Source: Gemmatimonadota bacterium (GTDB taxonomy: Bacteria > Gemmatimonadota > Gemmatimonadetes > Gemmatimonadales > GWC2-71-9). From it: DNA of 64,000 nucleotides. The stretch covers positions 62,001-126,000 of the forward strand of contig JAKLGU010000005.1 in NCBI GenBank assembly GCA_022710485.1, in the 5' to 3' direction. The position numbers and the translations under genes are program-made. The notes beneath the pieces are model-generated. The model did not search any database and was not told the origin of the DNA. It saw only the letters and a program-made list of their open reading frames with translations. This document shows positions 1 to 8,623 of the stretch, in pieces (within the stretch, counting starts at the first letter, position 1; every line of letters starts with the position of its first letter).

Positions 1-164
1 CCACGCCCCTCTCGGGCAACCGATGTGCCAAAACCTTCATCCCAGCCCTAAACCATTAAATGGCAATATCTTAGATATGTGACCCTCGACACCTATTTCC
101 CGGCTGGAGCCCCCTGTGCAATCGCTTTCGCAAGGAAAGTGGCGGAAAGCGGAAGGGGGAAAAG

Positions 165-262
165 GGGGACTGGGGACTGGGGACTGAGGACTGAGGACTG
201 GGGACTGAGGACTGGGGACTGAGGACTGAGGACTGAGGACTGAGGAATGAGAACTGGGGCCT
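165..262. repeat. Heptamer tandem repeat (minisatellite)
   Basis: Fourteen head-to-tail copies of a 7-bp unit, GGGGACT alternating with GAGGACT. The last three copies are degenerate. The array is purine-rich on the plus strand. A 7-bp period shifts reading frame, and no gene-like frame with a start and ribosome site uses it, so it is probably non-coding. Bases 1-164 to its left hold no gene I can support. The only structure noted there is a short palindrome, ATATCT-t-AGATAT, at 66-78. Confidence 0.9.
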
Positions 263-282
263 GGGGACGGAAAGCGGCCCCC

Positions 283-329
283 TTCTGTCATTGCGAGAAG
301 GCCGCGCAGCGGCCGACGAAGCAATCTCG
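283..329 (+). repeat. Interspersed hairpin repeat, copy A
   Basis: The ends are TTCTGTCATTGCGAG and GAAGCAATCTCG, where ATTGC pairs with GCAAT. They enclose an inner stem GCCGC / GCGGC. Two further copies lie at 3210-3250 and 36399-36446 in the opposite orientation, with the same outer ends but different inner stems. This copy is the only one not directly behind a stop codon. It begins a cluster that also holds an 8-bp tandem array and a GGGTGGGC palindrome. Confidence 0.85.
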
Positions 330-340
330 GGCAGCGAGAC

Positions 341-371
341 AGCGGGGAAGCGGGGAAGCGGGGAAGCGGGG
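341..371. repeat. 8-bp tandem repeat CGGGGAAG
   Basis: About three and a half copies of an 8-bp unit. A related array with unit CGGGGAGG and the same period lies at 7004-7051. Each array is followed by a GGGTGGGC palindrome, so the two sites look like copies of one composite repeat. Confidence 0.8.
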
Positions 372-418
372 CCGAAGGTCGGTCGACCGCTACCCGGGCG
401 CAAGCCGGGGTGCGGCAA

Positions 419-440
419 GGGTGGGCGTGAGCCCACCCCT
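419..440. repeat. GGGTGGGC palindrome, copy 1
   Basis: Arms GGGTGGGC and GCCCACCC enclose a 4-base loop GTGA. Other copies lie at 7070-7093 and 7218-7240. This copy sits 30 bases past the stop of the minus-strand DUF4382 gene, so it may form a hairpin at the end of that transcript. There is no T-run, so it is not a classical intrinsic terminator. Confidence 0.75.
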
Positions 441-469
441 ACGCAACCTCACCCGCAAACTGAATAGCC

Positions 470-1276
470 CTACGGAACGAGTGTGAAGTCCACTCCCGTG
501 ACGTTCTGTGAGTTACCCACGAGGACTCCGCCGACGATCCCGTCTTGGTATCCCGTGGCCCGGGCCAGCACCGAGTAGGTGCCCGGCGCGAGGTACCGAA
601 TGACGTAGGCCCCGGTCAGGGTGTCTGCGGCGGTCGTCGCGATGGTGTCCGTCCCCTGGATCGCGAAGAGACCGGCCCGGGACGCGACCGGCTGGACGGT
701 GCCGGCGATCGAACCGGCCACGTTCATGACCGTCGCGTGGATGACCGGCTTGAAGATGGCGGACTTGGGGCCGCCCGGCGGGCCCTGGAAGACGAAACTG
801 CGGGAGACGTCGAAGTCCACCAGGAGGACCGTCTCGCCGGGAATGACCTCCACGCTGTCCAAGTTGACCTTGAGGCCGGACTCGGATCCGCTCGGCACCT
901 TCAGCGACGCTGTCGGGCTGCCGTCCGTGAAGGTGACTGGCGACTTCAAGGTGACCCGCGCCGAATCCACGATCAACCGGAGCTGATTATAGGTTCCCAC
1001 CGGAATCTCGGCCGAGCCGAGGGCGGCCGTCACGCCGCCCTGCAGGGATAGCAGGTCGTAGGTGGCGGTGTCGGTGCTCAGGACCTGGATCCCGTCCTCC
1101 CCCACCACCGAGACGCCGGAAGTCCAAATGACGGCGCTTTCGACCTCCTCGCCGGGGGCGTCAGCCAGCCGCAGCGTCAGCGTGCCCATGTCGGCGCTCG
1201 ACGCGCCACCATCGCCGCAGCCCGCGAGCACAAGTGACGTGCCGAGGAAAATATAAGCCAAGCTGTTGATTTTCAT
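470..1276 (-). CDS. DUF4382 domain lipoprotein
   Basis: A 268-residue predicted outer-envelope lipoprotein. The ATG at 1276 gives a signal peptide ending in the lipobox LAGC at about residue 19. A longer upstream frame without lipobox context is ignored. The middle, about residues 30-185, resembles DUF4382 (start TLTLRLADAPGEEV, then strands ending in LLVDFDVSRSFVF). The last 80 residues resemble a carboxypeptidase-regulatory-like beta domain (GSIAGTVQP, GTYSVLARATGY). Function is unknown. It lies 150 bases behind the pseudopilin genes on the same strand and may be read with them or separately. Confidence 0.8.
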   Translation of the reverse strand: MKINSLAYIFLGTSLVLAGCGDGGASSADMGTLTLRLADAPGEEVESAVIWTSGVSVVGEDGIQVLSTDTATYDLLSLQGGVTAALGSAEIPVGTYNQLRLIVDSARVTLKSPVTFTDGSPTASLKVPSGSESGLKVNLDSVEVIPGETVLLVDFDVSRSFVFQGPPGGPKSAIFKPVIHATVMNVAGSIAGTVQPVASRAGLFAIQGTDTIATTAADTLTGAYVIRYLAPGTYSVLARATGYQDGIVGGVLVGNSQNVTGVDFTLVP

Positions 1277-1425
1277 ATAGTTACCCAAGTATGAGAAGTG
1301 CCGTTCGGCCATGCGGGATTGTGGATGCGGCACGCGATAAGAGCCGTCCCGAAGACCTCTGCAGGCAACCTCAATCATACGTGGCTGGCCGGCTGCGTGC
1401 CGTGCGCCGGCGCACACCCCCCCTC

Positions 1426-1890
1426 TCAGTCGAAGAGCTGCACCCACCCACGCGAATCGAGCGGCACGAATCTCGGCGGGGCCGACCCGACGCCCGATTC
1501 GAGCTTTCCGACGAGCCCCAGGAACCGCCGGGCAAGCACGGCGCCGCCTCCATCGATCCGTTCGCCGACTGAGGTGAGGAGGAAGAGCGACTCATTCAGG
1601 CGAGTGACCTTCGTGGCAACGCGCGTCCGGGCGCCGAGTGAGGCGGGGCCAGCCTGCGACGTGAACGGGAGCGCGCCCCCGAGCCCTGCCGCCGCCGAGG
1701 CTGCCGCGGCGAGACCGGATTCGGCCGCCTCGAACGCCTGGGCCGCGTAGCCGAGGTCAGATGCGTTGCGGAACTCCTGCCGGGCGGCCCCGAACGCGCC
1801 GAGGGAAAGTGCGCCCATCAGGGCCAGGAGTACCACGACCAGCAGGAGGCCAAATCCGCGTTCGCGTCCAGGATCGTGAGCCGACGGCAC
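1426..1890 (-). CDS. PilX-like minor pilin or pilus assembly protein
   Basis: A 154-residue protein with a short positively charged N terminus (RERG) and one hydrophobic helix at about residues 13-33. The pattern RGFGLLLVVVLLALMGAL is like PilX N-terminal segments, and the conserved Glu at helix position 5 is absent. It continues EFRNASDLGYAAQAFEAAESGL, a typical PilX signature of Ala-rich helix with AAESG. The start is GTG with a GAGG ribosome site 7 bases upstream, 3 bases after the stop of the PilW-like gene. It is the third in a row of pseudopilin genes, so a role in priming pilus assembly is likely, inferred from family and order. Confidence 0.75.
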   Translation of the reverse strand: MPSAHDPGRERGFGLLLVVVLLALMGALSLGAFGAARQEFRNASDLGYAAQAFEAAESGLAAAASAAAGLGGALPFTSQAGPASLGARTRVATKVTRLNESLFLLTSVGERIDGGGAVLARRFLGLVGKLESGVGSAPPRFVPLDSRGWVQLFD

Positions 1891-1893
1891 CCA

Positions 1894-2754
1894 TTACCTC
1901 GGCGTATTGCGAAGCGAGAGGGTGGTGGAAACGGTTTCCACCACCAGCGCGTTCGGACCGCCGCTCCAGAGCCGCGCCACCGGTCGTTCACTCGAACCGA
2001 CGAGCGTGGCGCGAATACGGCGGACCGCCGCCGGCGTCAGCGTGGCCACTCCGTCGCCGGCCAGGTACTCCAGCGTGAGCCCGTCGAGCGCGAGCGGTCC
2101 GGCCACCGGCTGAATGGTCTCGCCTCCGCCGACCGAGGCCAATCCGAGCCACCGCTGGCCGCCGGAGGAATACTCGGCGAGCCGCATGACCTCGAAGGCG
2201 CGGACCGGGCCGCCCACCACCAGGTCCGTGAGGGCCCCTGGAGCCAGCTGCGCGGTGAGATCGGCTGTCCCGAAGGCCATGGCGGCCACTCCACCGCAGG
2301 ACGACACGCCCACCGACAGCACCGGCGACCGGATCCACCGGTCGTCGAGCCTCGAGGCGGTGTCGCCCTCGACGAACAGGAGCAGGCTGTCGCGCCCGGG
2401 CGCGACGGCGCGGACCGCCTCGAATGCCACCGGCGGCTCGTCGCGCACTCGCACCTGCGTGGTCGATACTCCGCAGGTGACCCCGAATCCACGCATGGCC
2501 CGGAAGGTGACCGAGTCCGTCGCGATGCGCAGCAGGTCGGGCCCGGCGCCGTCGGCGCCGAGTTCCCGCAGTTCGGCCTGGGCGAGCAGCAGCCCGCTCC
2601 GCACCCCCGCCTGGACCGTGGCGTGCTCGGCGACCGCGACCGATTGACGGCCGAGCGCCAGCATGGCGCGCAGCGCGGCGGCGGTCAGCAGCGTGAGGAG
2701 CGCCATGGCGACCACCAGCTCGACCAGGGTCACGCCGCGAGAGCCCCGGGGCAT
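1894..2754 (-). CDS. PilW-like minor pilin (prepilin N-terminal methylation motif)
   Basis: A 286-residue protein starting with a type III signal: MPRGSRG, then V-TLVELVVAMALLTLLTAA, with the conserved Glu at mature position 5. The rest is a beta-rich domain without a known enzyme motif. The ATG at 2754 shares its A with the stop of the preceding gene (TGATG), which decides the start over a much longer open frame upstream. Order PilV-PilW-PilX fits the minor pilin operons of type IV pili, which nucleate the pilus at the inner membrane. Confidence 0.8.
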   Translation of the reverse strand: MPRGSRGVTLVELVVAMALLTLLTAAALRAMLALGRQSVAVAEHATVQAGVRSGLLLAQAELRELGADGAGPDLLRIATDSVTFRAMRGFGVTCGVSTTQVRVRDEPPVAFEAVRAVAPGRDSLLLFVEGDTASRLDDRWIRSPVLSVGVSSCGGVAAMAFGTADLTAQLAPGALTDLVVGGPVRAFEVMRLAEYSSGGQRWLGLASVGGGETIQPVAGPLALDGLTLEYLAGDGVATLTPAAVRRIRATLVGSSERPVARLWSGGPNALVVETVSTTLSLRNTPR

Positions 2755-3125
2755 CAACGGCACCAGATCGAGGCGACCAGTGAGTCGGTGAGCCGCCCGC
2801 CGGGCACTGGGACCGACGCGGTGACCGCCACTTCGCGCAGATCGCCTGCCGGGCGGACCTGCCACCGCCAGCTGGTGCCGTCCGCGCTCGAGTCCACGCC
2901 GTCGAGCAGGCCACCACAGTACGCCGGGCGGGTGGTCGCGATTTCGCGGAGCAGTTCGAGCTGCGAGGCGGCCGCGTACGTGACGCGCGCCGCCTGGCGC
3001 CCGCGGATGGTGGTGCGGACCGTCAGGACGGCGGTACCCATCAGCGCGCCGATACCCGCCGTGAGCAGGACGACGGCGAGGGCGACTTCGAGGAGGGTGA
3101 ACCCGTGACGACTGGCAGTGCGCAT
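2754..3125 (-). CDS. PilV-like minor pilin
   Basis: A 123-residue prepilin with the cleavage motif HG followed by FTLLEVALAVVLLTAG, including Glu5. A short C-terminal domain holds two cysteines (AYCGGLL, IWCR) that could form a disulfide. The ATG at 3125 is chosen because it places a short basic leader, MRTASRHG, before the helix. It is the first of three coupled pseudopilin genes. A 137-base gap holding a hairpin repeat separates it from the upstream response regulator gene. Confidence 0.8.
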   Translation of the reverse strand: MRTASRHGFTLLEVALAVVLLTAGIGALMGTAVLTVRTTIRGRQAARVTYAAASQLELLREIATTRPAYCGGLLDGVDSSADGTSWRWQVRPAGDLREVAVTASVPVPGGRLTDSLVASIWCR

Positions 3126-3209
3126 GGGCCGACGATACCACGGCCAGGCCGGAGGGCCACAACAGAAAACGCGCGCATGGGATCCCAAGCGCGCGTCATC
3201 GATCTTGCC

Positions 3210-3250
3210 CGAGATTGCTTCGGCCACTGCGTGGCCTCGCAATGACAGAA
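3210..3250 (-). repeat. Interspersed hairpin repeat, copy B
   Basis: The same ends as copies A and C (CGAGATTGCTTCG and TCGCAATGACAGAA on the plus strand). The inner stem is GGCCAC / GTGGCC with loop tgc. It lies 12 bases past the stop of the response regulator and before the PilV-like gene, so it may form a transcript hairpin between the regulatory and minor-pilin parts of the operon. Confidence 0.85.
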
Positions 3251-3262
3251 GCCGGGGTGCCC

Positions 3263-4631
<1,369 letters not shown>

Positions 4632-4651
<20 letters not shown>

Positions 4652-5849
4652 CAACCGCCTCTGCCTGTGGCAGGAACACCTTGAACACCGCCCCGCCCTC
4701 GCGGGCGCGGTCCACCCAGACTACTCCCCCCGCGTCATGCACGGTCCGCGCCACGATGGCCAATCCGAGCCCCGTGCCCTTGCCAGGGTCCTTCGTGCTG
4801 TAGAAGGGGTCGAAAATCAGCTCCCGTTCCCCTTCGGGCACGCCAGGGCCCTCGTCGGCCACGTAGAGCAGCCCTCCCACCGTCCCCGCGGGCAGGTCGG
4901 GGCGCCATGGGCGGCGCCCGAGGCCGGATCCGGGGCGCGCCTGCCCCCTCCCTGCCCCGTCCCCGTCCGCGGCCCGGTGCTCTGGCACGTTGCGAGGAAC
5001 GAAGGTTTTCGGCACGGCCCCGACCCAGAGCCTGCCGCCGGCCGGCGAGGCGTCCCGGGCGTTGAGGAGCAGGTTCACCAGGACCTGTTCGAGCGCCTTC
5101 GGGTCGCCGCGCACGGGCTGCAGCGAGTCGCTCACTTCGAGCACGACCTCGTGCGACTTGAGCGCGCCCTGGTCGCCGAGGAAGCCGACCACGTCGCGCG
5201 TGATGTCGGCGAGCGACGCGTGGCCCGATGGCGTTCCCGGGCGGGCGTAGTCGAGCAGCCCCTCCACGATCCGGTCCATCCGGGCCACCTCGCGCCGCAT
5301 CCCGTCCACCAGGGAGGCGTCGGCCCCGCGCCGCCGCAGGACCTCGACGTAGGTGCCGAGCGCGCCGAGGGGGTTGCGGATTTCATGGGCGACGCCGGCC
5401 GCCAGGCGACCGACCCCGGCCAGCTTCTCTGCGCGCACCGCCTGGCTCTGCACATCGAGGAGCTGTTCGGCCATCGAGTGGAACCGTTCGGCCAGGTGCG
5501 CCAGCTCCCGCGTCTCGAAGGGCCGCGCCGGTGCCGATCGCTCGCCGTTGGCGAGGCGATCGGCCTCGGCGGAAAGCTCGCTGAGCGGGCGGAGCACGAG
5601 GCGCTGCACGAGGTGGCGCCCGAACAGCACGAAGAGCAGCGTGCTCGCGGCCCAGAGGATCCACAGCGCCCAGACGGCGGCGTCCGGATCCAGCGTGGCG
5701 ACCAGGAGGGTCGTCAGGCTGGCGAGGACCACCGCCGCCGAAGTCAGGAACGCGAGGTTGAAGAGCAGCTCGGTCCGGAGCGAGCGGAGCGGGCCGCCCG
5801 GCGGGCCGCCAGGCGGCCCGCTCTGTGGAGGCCCCGATCCGCGAGTCAC
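4632..5849 (-). CDS. Sensor histidine kinase (NtrB/PilS class)
   Basis: A 405-residue membrane kinase with GTG start. Two membrane helices (about 28-52 and 58-78) are followed by a HAMP-like region to 133, an H-box with His155 (AAGVAHEIRNPLG), an N-box (LVNLLLNARDAS) and G-boxes (DEGPGVPE, GTGLGLAI). There is almost no periplasmic sensor loop. Between the N-box and first G-box is an Arg/Gly/Pro-rich insertion of about 45 residues not usual for the ATPase fold. The N terminus is a GPPGGPPGG stretch. It starts 13 bases behind a pilin gene, so the operon order is pilin-kinase-regulator-minor pilins. Confidence 0.92.
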
Positions 5850-5862
5850 GCGCTGTCTCCCG

Positions 5863-6279
5863 TTATGGATCGCAGGCGATCAATCCCTCGGTCGTGGCGG
5901 GAGCGACCGGGGCGGCGGATCCGTAGAAGAAGGCGCAGGTCTTGGCCGTGCCGGTGTACGTCGCGCTGGCCGACCAGCCGCCAGTCGTGGCCTCGGCGAT
6001 CGTGATCGTCGTGCCGGTCGACGGATTGTACGAGAAAGTCGGGTTGTTCGGCACCGCGCCGCCGTAGTACACCTGGTTGTCGCCAAGGTACGACTCCTGG
6101 GCGGTGGCCAGGTTGCGCAGGTCGCTCTTCATCTTCGCGAGGTACGCCCGCTCCTTCGTGCTCCCGAACTTCGGGATCGCGATGGAGGCCAGGATCCCGA
6201 TGATCACCACGACGATGAGCAACTCGATCAGGGTGAAGCCGGCTTGCTTCGTCGTTTCCTGCCGATTCGCCACGCGCAT
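5863..6279 (-). CDS. Type IV major-pilin-like protein (second copy)
   Basis: A 138-residue prepilin. The type III signal is QAG followed by FTLIELLIVVVIIGILASIA, with Glu5. Next comes the conserved IPKF..TKERAYLAKMKSDLRNL segment, then a C-terminal domain with a possible disulfide pair (TCAFF, IACDP). It is a clear paralog of the pilin gene just upstream: the first 60 residues are nearly the same and the globular parts have diverged. An intrinsic terminator separates the two, so this copy is probably expressed by read-through or its own promoter. Confidence 0.9.
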   Translation of the reverse strand: MRVANRQETTKQAGFTLIELLIVVVIIGILASIAIPKFGSTKERAYLAKMKSDLRNLATAQESYLGDNQVYYGGAVPNNPTFSYNPSTGTTITIAEATTGGWSASATYTGTAKTCAFFYGSAAPVAPATTEGLIACDP

Positions 6280-6304
6280 GGTTGAGATCCTGTGAGAGGG
6301 TGTG

Positions 6305-6336
6305 AAAAGGGACGGCGACCCGTAGACCGCCGCCCC
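6305..6336 (-). terminator. Intrinsic terminator between the two pilin genes
   Basis: Read on the minus strand, a 12-bp stem (three G-U pairs) closes a 4-base loop and is followed at once by TTTT (6305-6308). It lies 28 bases past the stop of the first pilin and before the second. A leaky terminator here would give much pilin and less of the kinase-regulator mRNA. Confidence 0.75.
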
Positions 6337-6363
6337 GATTCAGAGTCCAGTGTCAGGCCGAGA

Positions 6364-6777
6364 TTACGGCGTGCACTTCGGCTCGCCTTCGACGGTCGCC
6401 GGGGCCACAGCCGCGACACCGATGAAGATCGAGCAGGTCTTGGCGGTCGCGCTGTGCGTGGCGACGGCGCTCCAGCCGGTGCCCGCGGTCGCGGTGAAGG
6501 CCACGGACACGCCAGCCGACGGGACGTAGTTGCCCAGGGCGACGAGCGGAGAGGCCACGCCGGCGAGGTTGCTCGCGTTACCGCTGAGATACACCTGGTT
6601 GTCGGCGAAGTAGCCTTCCTGCGAGGTGGCGCCGTTACGCAGGTCGGACTTCATCGAGGCCAGGTACGCCTTCTCCTTCGTGCTCGCGAACTTCGGGATC
6701 GCGATGGCTGCCAGAATGCCGATGATGACGACGACAATCAGCAGCTCGATCAGGGTAAAGCCCTTGCGGTTCAACAT
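6364..6777 (-). CDS. Type IV major pilin (PilA-like)
   Basis: A 137-residue prepilin and likely the main pilus subunit. A very short leader, MLNRKG, precedes FTLIELLIVVVIIGILAAIA with Glu5. Then come IPKFASTKEKAYLASMKSDL and a small beta domain with cysteines in TCSIF and PKCTP. The ATG at 6777 has a strong GGAGG ribosome site, and an in-frame extension upstream is rejected because it lacks a leader signature. A sigma-54 promoter lies about 90 bases upstream and the gene is followed by a terminator, the usual layout of a highly expressed pilA under PilR control. Confidence 0.92.
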   Translation of the reverse strand: MLNRKGFTLIELLIVVVIIGILAAIAIPKFASTKEKAYLASMKSDLRNGATSQEGYFADNQVYLSGNASNLAGVASPLVALGNYVPSAGVSVAFTATAGTGWSAVATHSATAKTCSIFIGVAAVAPATVEGEPKCTP

Positions 6778-6866
6778 GGGTACAACCTCCAGAGAGAATG
6801 ATGGTGCCTCGTTTTGCTGCTGACCGTGGTCGGTCCCTTCCACTTTCCTTCCCGGCCGATGGAAAG

Positions 6867-6881
6867 GCAACGACTATGCCA
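6867..6881 (-). promoter_or_regulatory. Sigma-54 promoter of pilA
   Basis: On the minus strand TGGCATAGTCGTTGC has the GG (-24) and GC (-12) elements at the exact sigma-54 spacing (TGGCA, six bases, TTGC). Expected transcription start is near 6855, giving a leader of about 78 bases. A PilS/PilR-like pair lies directly upstream, as in classical pilA control. Confidence 0.8.
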
Positions 6882-6943
6882 CCTCGGGCAGAGCAAGCAT
6901 AACCATTTCATTCACATGGAGTTACGGAGTAGCGCGCCAGTCA

Positions 6944-6984
6944 TTGCATGGCGGCTTGCAAGCGTCCGGCGGGGGATTTTGCAA
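6944..6984. promoter_or_regulatory. TTGCAA boxes upstream of the pilA promoter
   Basis: TTGCAT at 6944-6949, TTGCAA at 6956-6961 and TTGCAA at 6979-6984, spaced 12 and 23 bases. They lie 63-103 bases upstream of the sigma-54 promoter, where enhancer sites for an NtrC-type activator are expected. TTGCAA also occurs upstream of the pilB promoter at 25914-25919. The assignment to PilR is an inference. Confidence 0.35.
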
Positions 6985-7003
6985 GGGCGGGGCCGGGAGG
7001 GGG

Positions 7004-7051
7004 CGGGGAGGCGGGGAGGCAGGGAGGCGGGGAGGCAGGGACGCGGGGAGG
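7004..7051. repeat. 8-bp G-rich tandem repeat
   Basis: Six copies of an 8-bp unit, CGGGGAGG or CAGGGAGG. It has many G-runs on the plus strand and so could fold as a G-quadruplex. It is related in unit and period to the array at 341-371 and is likewise followed by a GGGTGGGC palindrome. Confidence 0.85.
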
Positions 7052-7069
7052 CAGGCTGGTCGGATTCGT

Positions 7070-7093
7070 AGGGGTGGGCTCACGCCCACCCCT
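7070..7093. repeat. GGGTGGGC palindrome, copy 2
   Basis: Arms AGGGGTGGGC and GCCCACCCCT are perfectly complementary around the loop TCAC. The loop is the reverse complement of that in the other two copies, so this copy is inverted. It lies between the G-rich array and the pilR end. Confidence 0.8.
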
Positions 7094-7217
7094 GATCCGA
7101 TGGATTCGCAATCATGGCCCCCAGCGCAGCGCCCCGATGTCCATCCGGAACTCCGCCCGGGATTCCCCAACCGGGATGATCCGTTCATCCGGCACAGGTG
7201 TGCGATCCCGTTGAATT

Positions 7218-7240
7218 AGGGGTGGGCGTGAGCCCACCCC
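7218..7240. repeat. GGGTGGGC palindrome, copy 3
   Basis: Arms GGGGTGGGC and GCCCACCCC around loop GTGA, starting only 3 bases past the pilR stop codon. Its position suggests it ends or protects the pilSR transcript, although no T-run follows. Confidence 0.75.
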
Positions 7241-7243
7241 GAT

Positions 7244-8623
7244 CTATTCCACCGGCGCCGCGCTCTCCTCATACCGGCTCAGCTTCCGGTATAACGTCGA
7301 GGGGTCGATGCCGAGGACCTCCGCCGCCCTCGTCTTGTTGCCGCCCTCCGCCTGGAGCACCCACATGATGTAGGCCCGCTCGATGACGTCGAGCGCCGGG
7401 TTCTTGTAGGACCGATCGGCCACCAGCGGTTCCTTCCGACGGCGGGTGATCCGCTCCGGGAGGTGCTGGGGCTCAATCAGGTTGCCCCGCGTCAGGACCA
7501 CCGAATGCTCCAGCGCGTTCTCGAGCTCGCGCACGTTGCCCGGCCAGTCGTAGACCATGACCGCGTCGAGCGCCTCGGAGGACAGCGCCTTCGGCTCGGT
7601 ACCCGACTGGTTGGCCATCCCCTGCAGGAACCACTCGACCAGGAGCAACAGGTCGTCGCGCCGCTCCCGAAGGGGCGGCAGGTCCAGGGCGATGACGTTC
7701 AGCCGGTAGAAAAGGTCCGACCGGAACGTGCCGCGCCGGATTTCCTCCTCGAGTTCCCGGTTGGTGGCGGCGATGATGCGGACGTCCACCGGGATGGCCT
7801 CGGTGGAGCCCACCGGAATGACTTCCCGCTCCTGGAGGACGCGGAGCAGCTTGATCTGCAATGAGGGCGGCATCTCCCCCACTTCATCGAGGAAGAAGGT
7901 CCCGCCACGCGCCGCCGCGAAGAGTCCCTGCTTGTCCCGGACCGCCCCCGTGAAGGAGCCCTTCACGTGACCGAAGAGCTCGCTCTCGAGCAGGTTTTCC
8001 GGGAGGGCGCCGCAGTTGATGCTGAAGAACGGCCCCTCCGCCCGGTCCGACAGGTAATGGATGTGACGGGCCACCACCTCCTTGCCGGTCCCGCTCTCGC
8101 CGCCGATGAGCACCGTGGACTCGGTGGGGGCCACCTGCTCGGCGAGCTTCAGCACGTCGAGGAACCGCTTCGACTTGCCGATGGGGCGCGTGGACCCGCC
8201 CCGGTCACGCCGCTTGATCTCCTGCTTGAGCTGCTTGTTTTCCACCCGCACCGATCGGAACTCCGCGGCGCGGCGGAGGATGGCGAGCAGTTCGTCGTTG
8301 GCGAAAGGCTTCTGGATGTAGTAGAAGGCGCCGGCGTTGACCGCCCCGATGGCGGTCTGCAGGGAGGCCTGTGCCGTCATGAGGATCACCGGCGTCATCG
8401 GGTCCTGGTCGCGGGCGGCCTGCAGGATGTCGATGCCCGTCACCTGGGGCATGCGGACGTCGCTCAGGACGATGTCGAACTGGCCGGTGCGGATCGCCTC
8501 GAGGCCCGCCTTGCCGCCCTGCGCGGTGGTGACCTCGAACCCCTCCTTCTTCAGGAGGATGCGCAGCGTGTCGAGGATGCCGGACTCGTCGTCCACGATC
8601 AGCAGTGTGGGCTGATTGCTCAT
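7244..8623 (-). CDS. pilR: PilR-like sigma-54 response regulator
   Basis: A 459-residue activator. The receiver has DD at 11-12, phospho-acceptor Asp55 and Lys105. The AAA+ domain has Walker A GGESGTGK at 174-181, sigma-54 loop GSFTGA at 222-227 and Walker B around FFLDEVG. The C-terminal Fis helix-turn-helix is NKTRAAEVLGIDPSTLYRKL. Its ATG overlaps the kinase stop (ATGA), so the two are translationally coupled. The assignment as PilR rests on similarity and on the sigma-54 promoter and pilin gene immediately downstream. AtoC/ZraR-type relatives cannot be excluded by sequence alone. Confidence 0.9.
   Translation of the reverse strand: MSNQPTLLIVDDESGILDTLRILLKKEGFEVTTAQGGKAGLEAIRTGQFDIVLSDVRMPQVTGIDILQAARDQDPMTPVILMTAQASLQTAIGAVNAGAFYYIQKPFANDELLAILRRAAEFRSVRVENKQLKQEIKRRDRGGSTRPIGKSKRFLDVLKLAEQVAPTESTVLIGGESGTGKEVVARHIHYLSDRAEGPFFSINCGALPENLLESELFGHVKGSFTGAVRDKQGLFAAARGGTFFLDEVGEMPPSLQIKLLRVLQEREVIPVGSTEAIPVDVRIIAATNRELEEEIRRGTFRSDLFYRLNVIALDLPPLRERRDDLLLLVEWFLQGMANQSGTEPKALSSEALDAVMVYDWPGNVRELENALEHSVVLTRGNLIEPQHLPERITRRRKEPLVADRSYKNPALDVIERAYIMWVLQAEGGNKTRAAEVLGIDPSTLYRKLSRYEESAAPVE

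Noticed and set aside
66..78. Short palindrome ATATCT-t-AGATAT as an operator
   Set aside because: It is short and AT-rich, with no gene start or promoter nearby, so chance is likely.
165..262. Possible CRISPR array
   Set aside because: The unit is 7 bp with no spacers. No 23-47 bp repeat with unique spacers occurs anywhere in the window, and no cas gene was seen.
71..436. Pro-Ser-Gln repeat protein read from the heptamer array
   Set aside because: The repeat peptide arises from a 7-bp tandem repeat read in frame. There is no ribosome site or known domain, and the same DNA is open in several frames.
1277..1447. Longer N terminus for the DUF4382 lipoprotein
   Set aside because: The extra 57 residues would bury the lipobox signal far inside the protein. 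The ATG at 1276 gives a proper signal.
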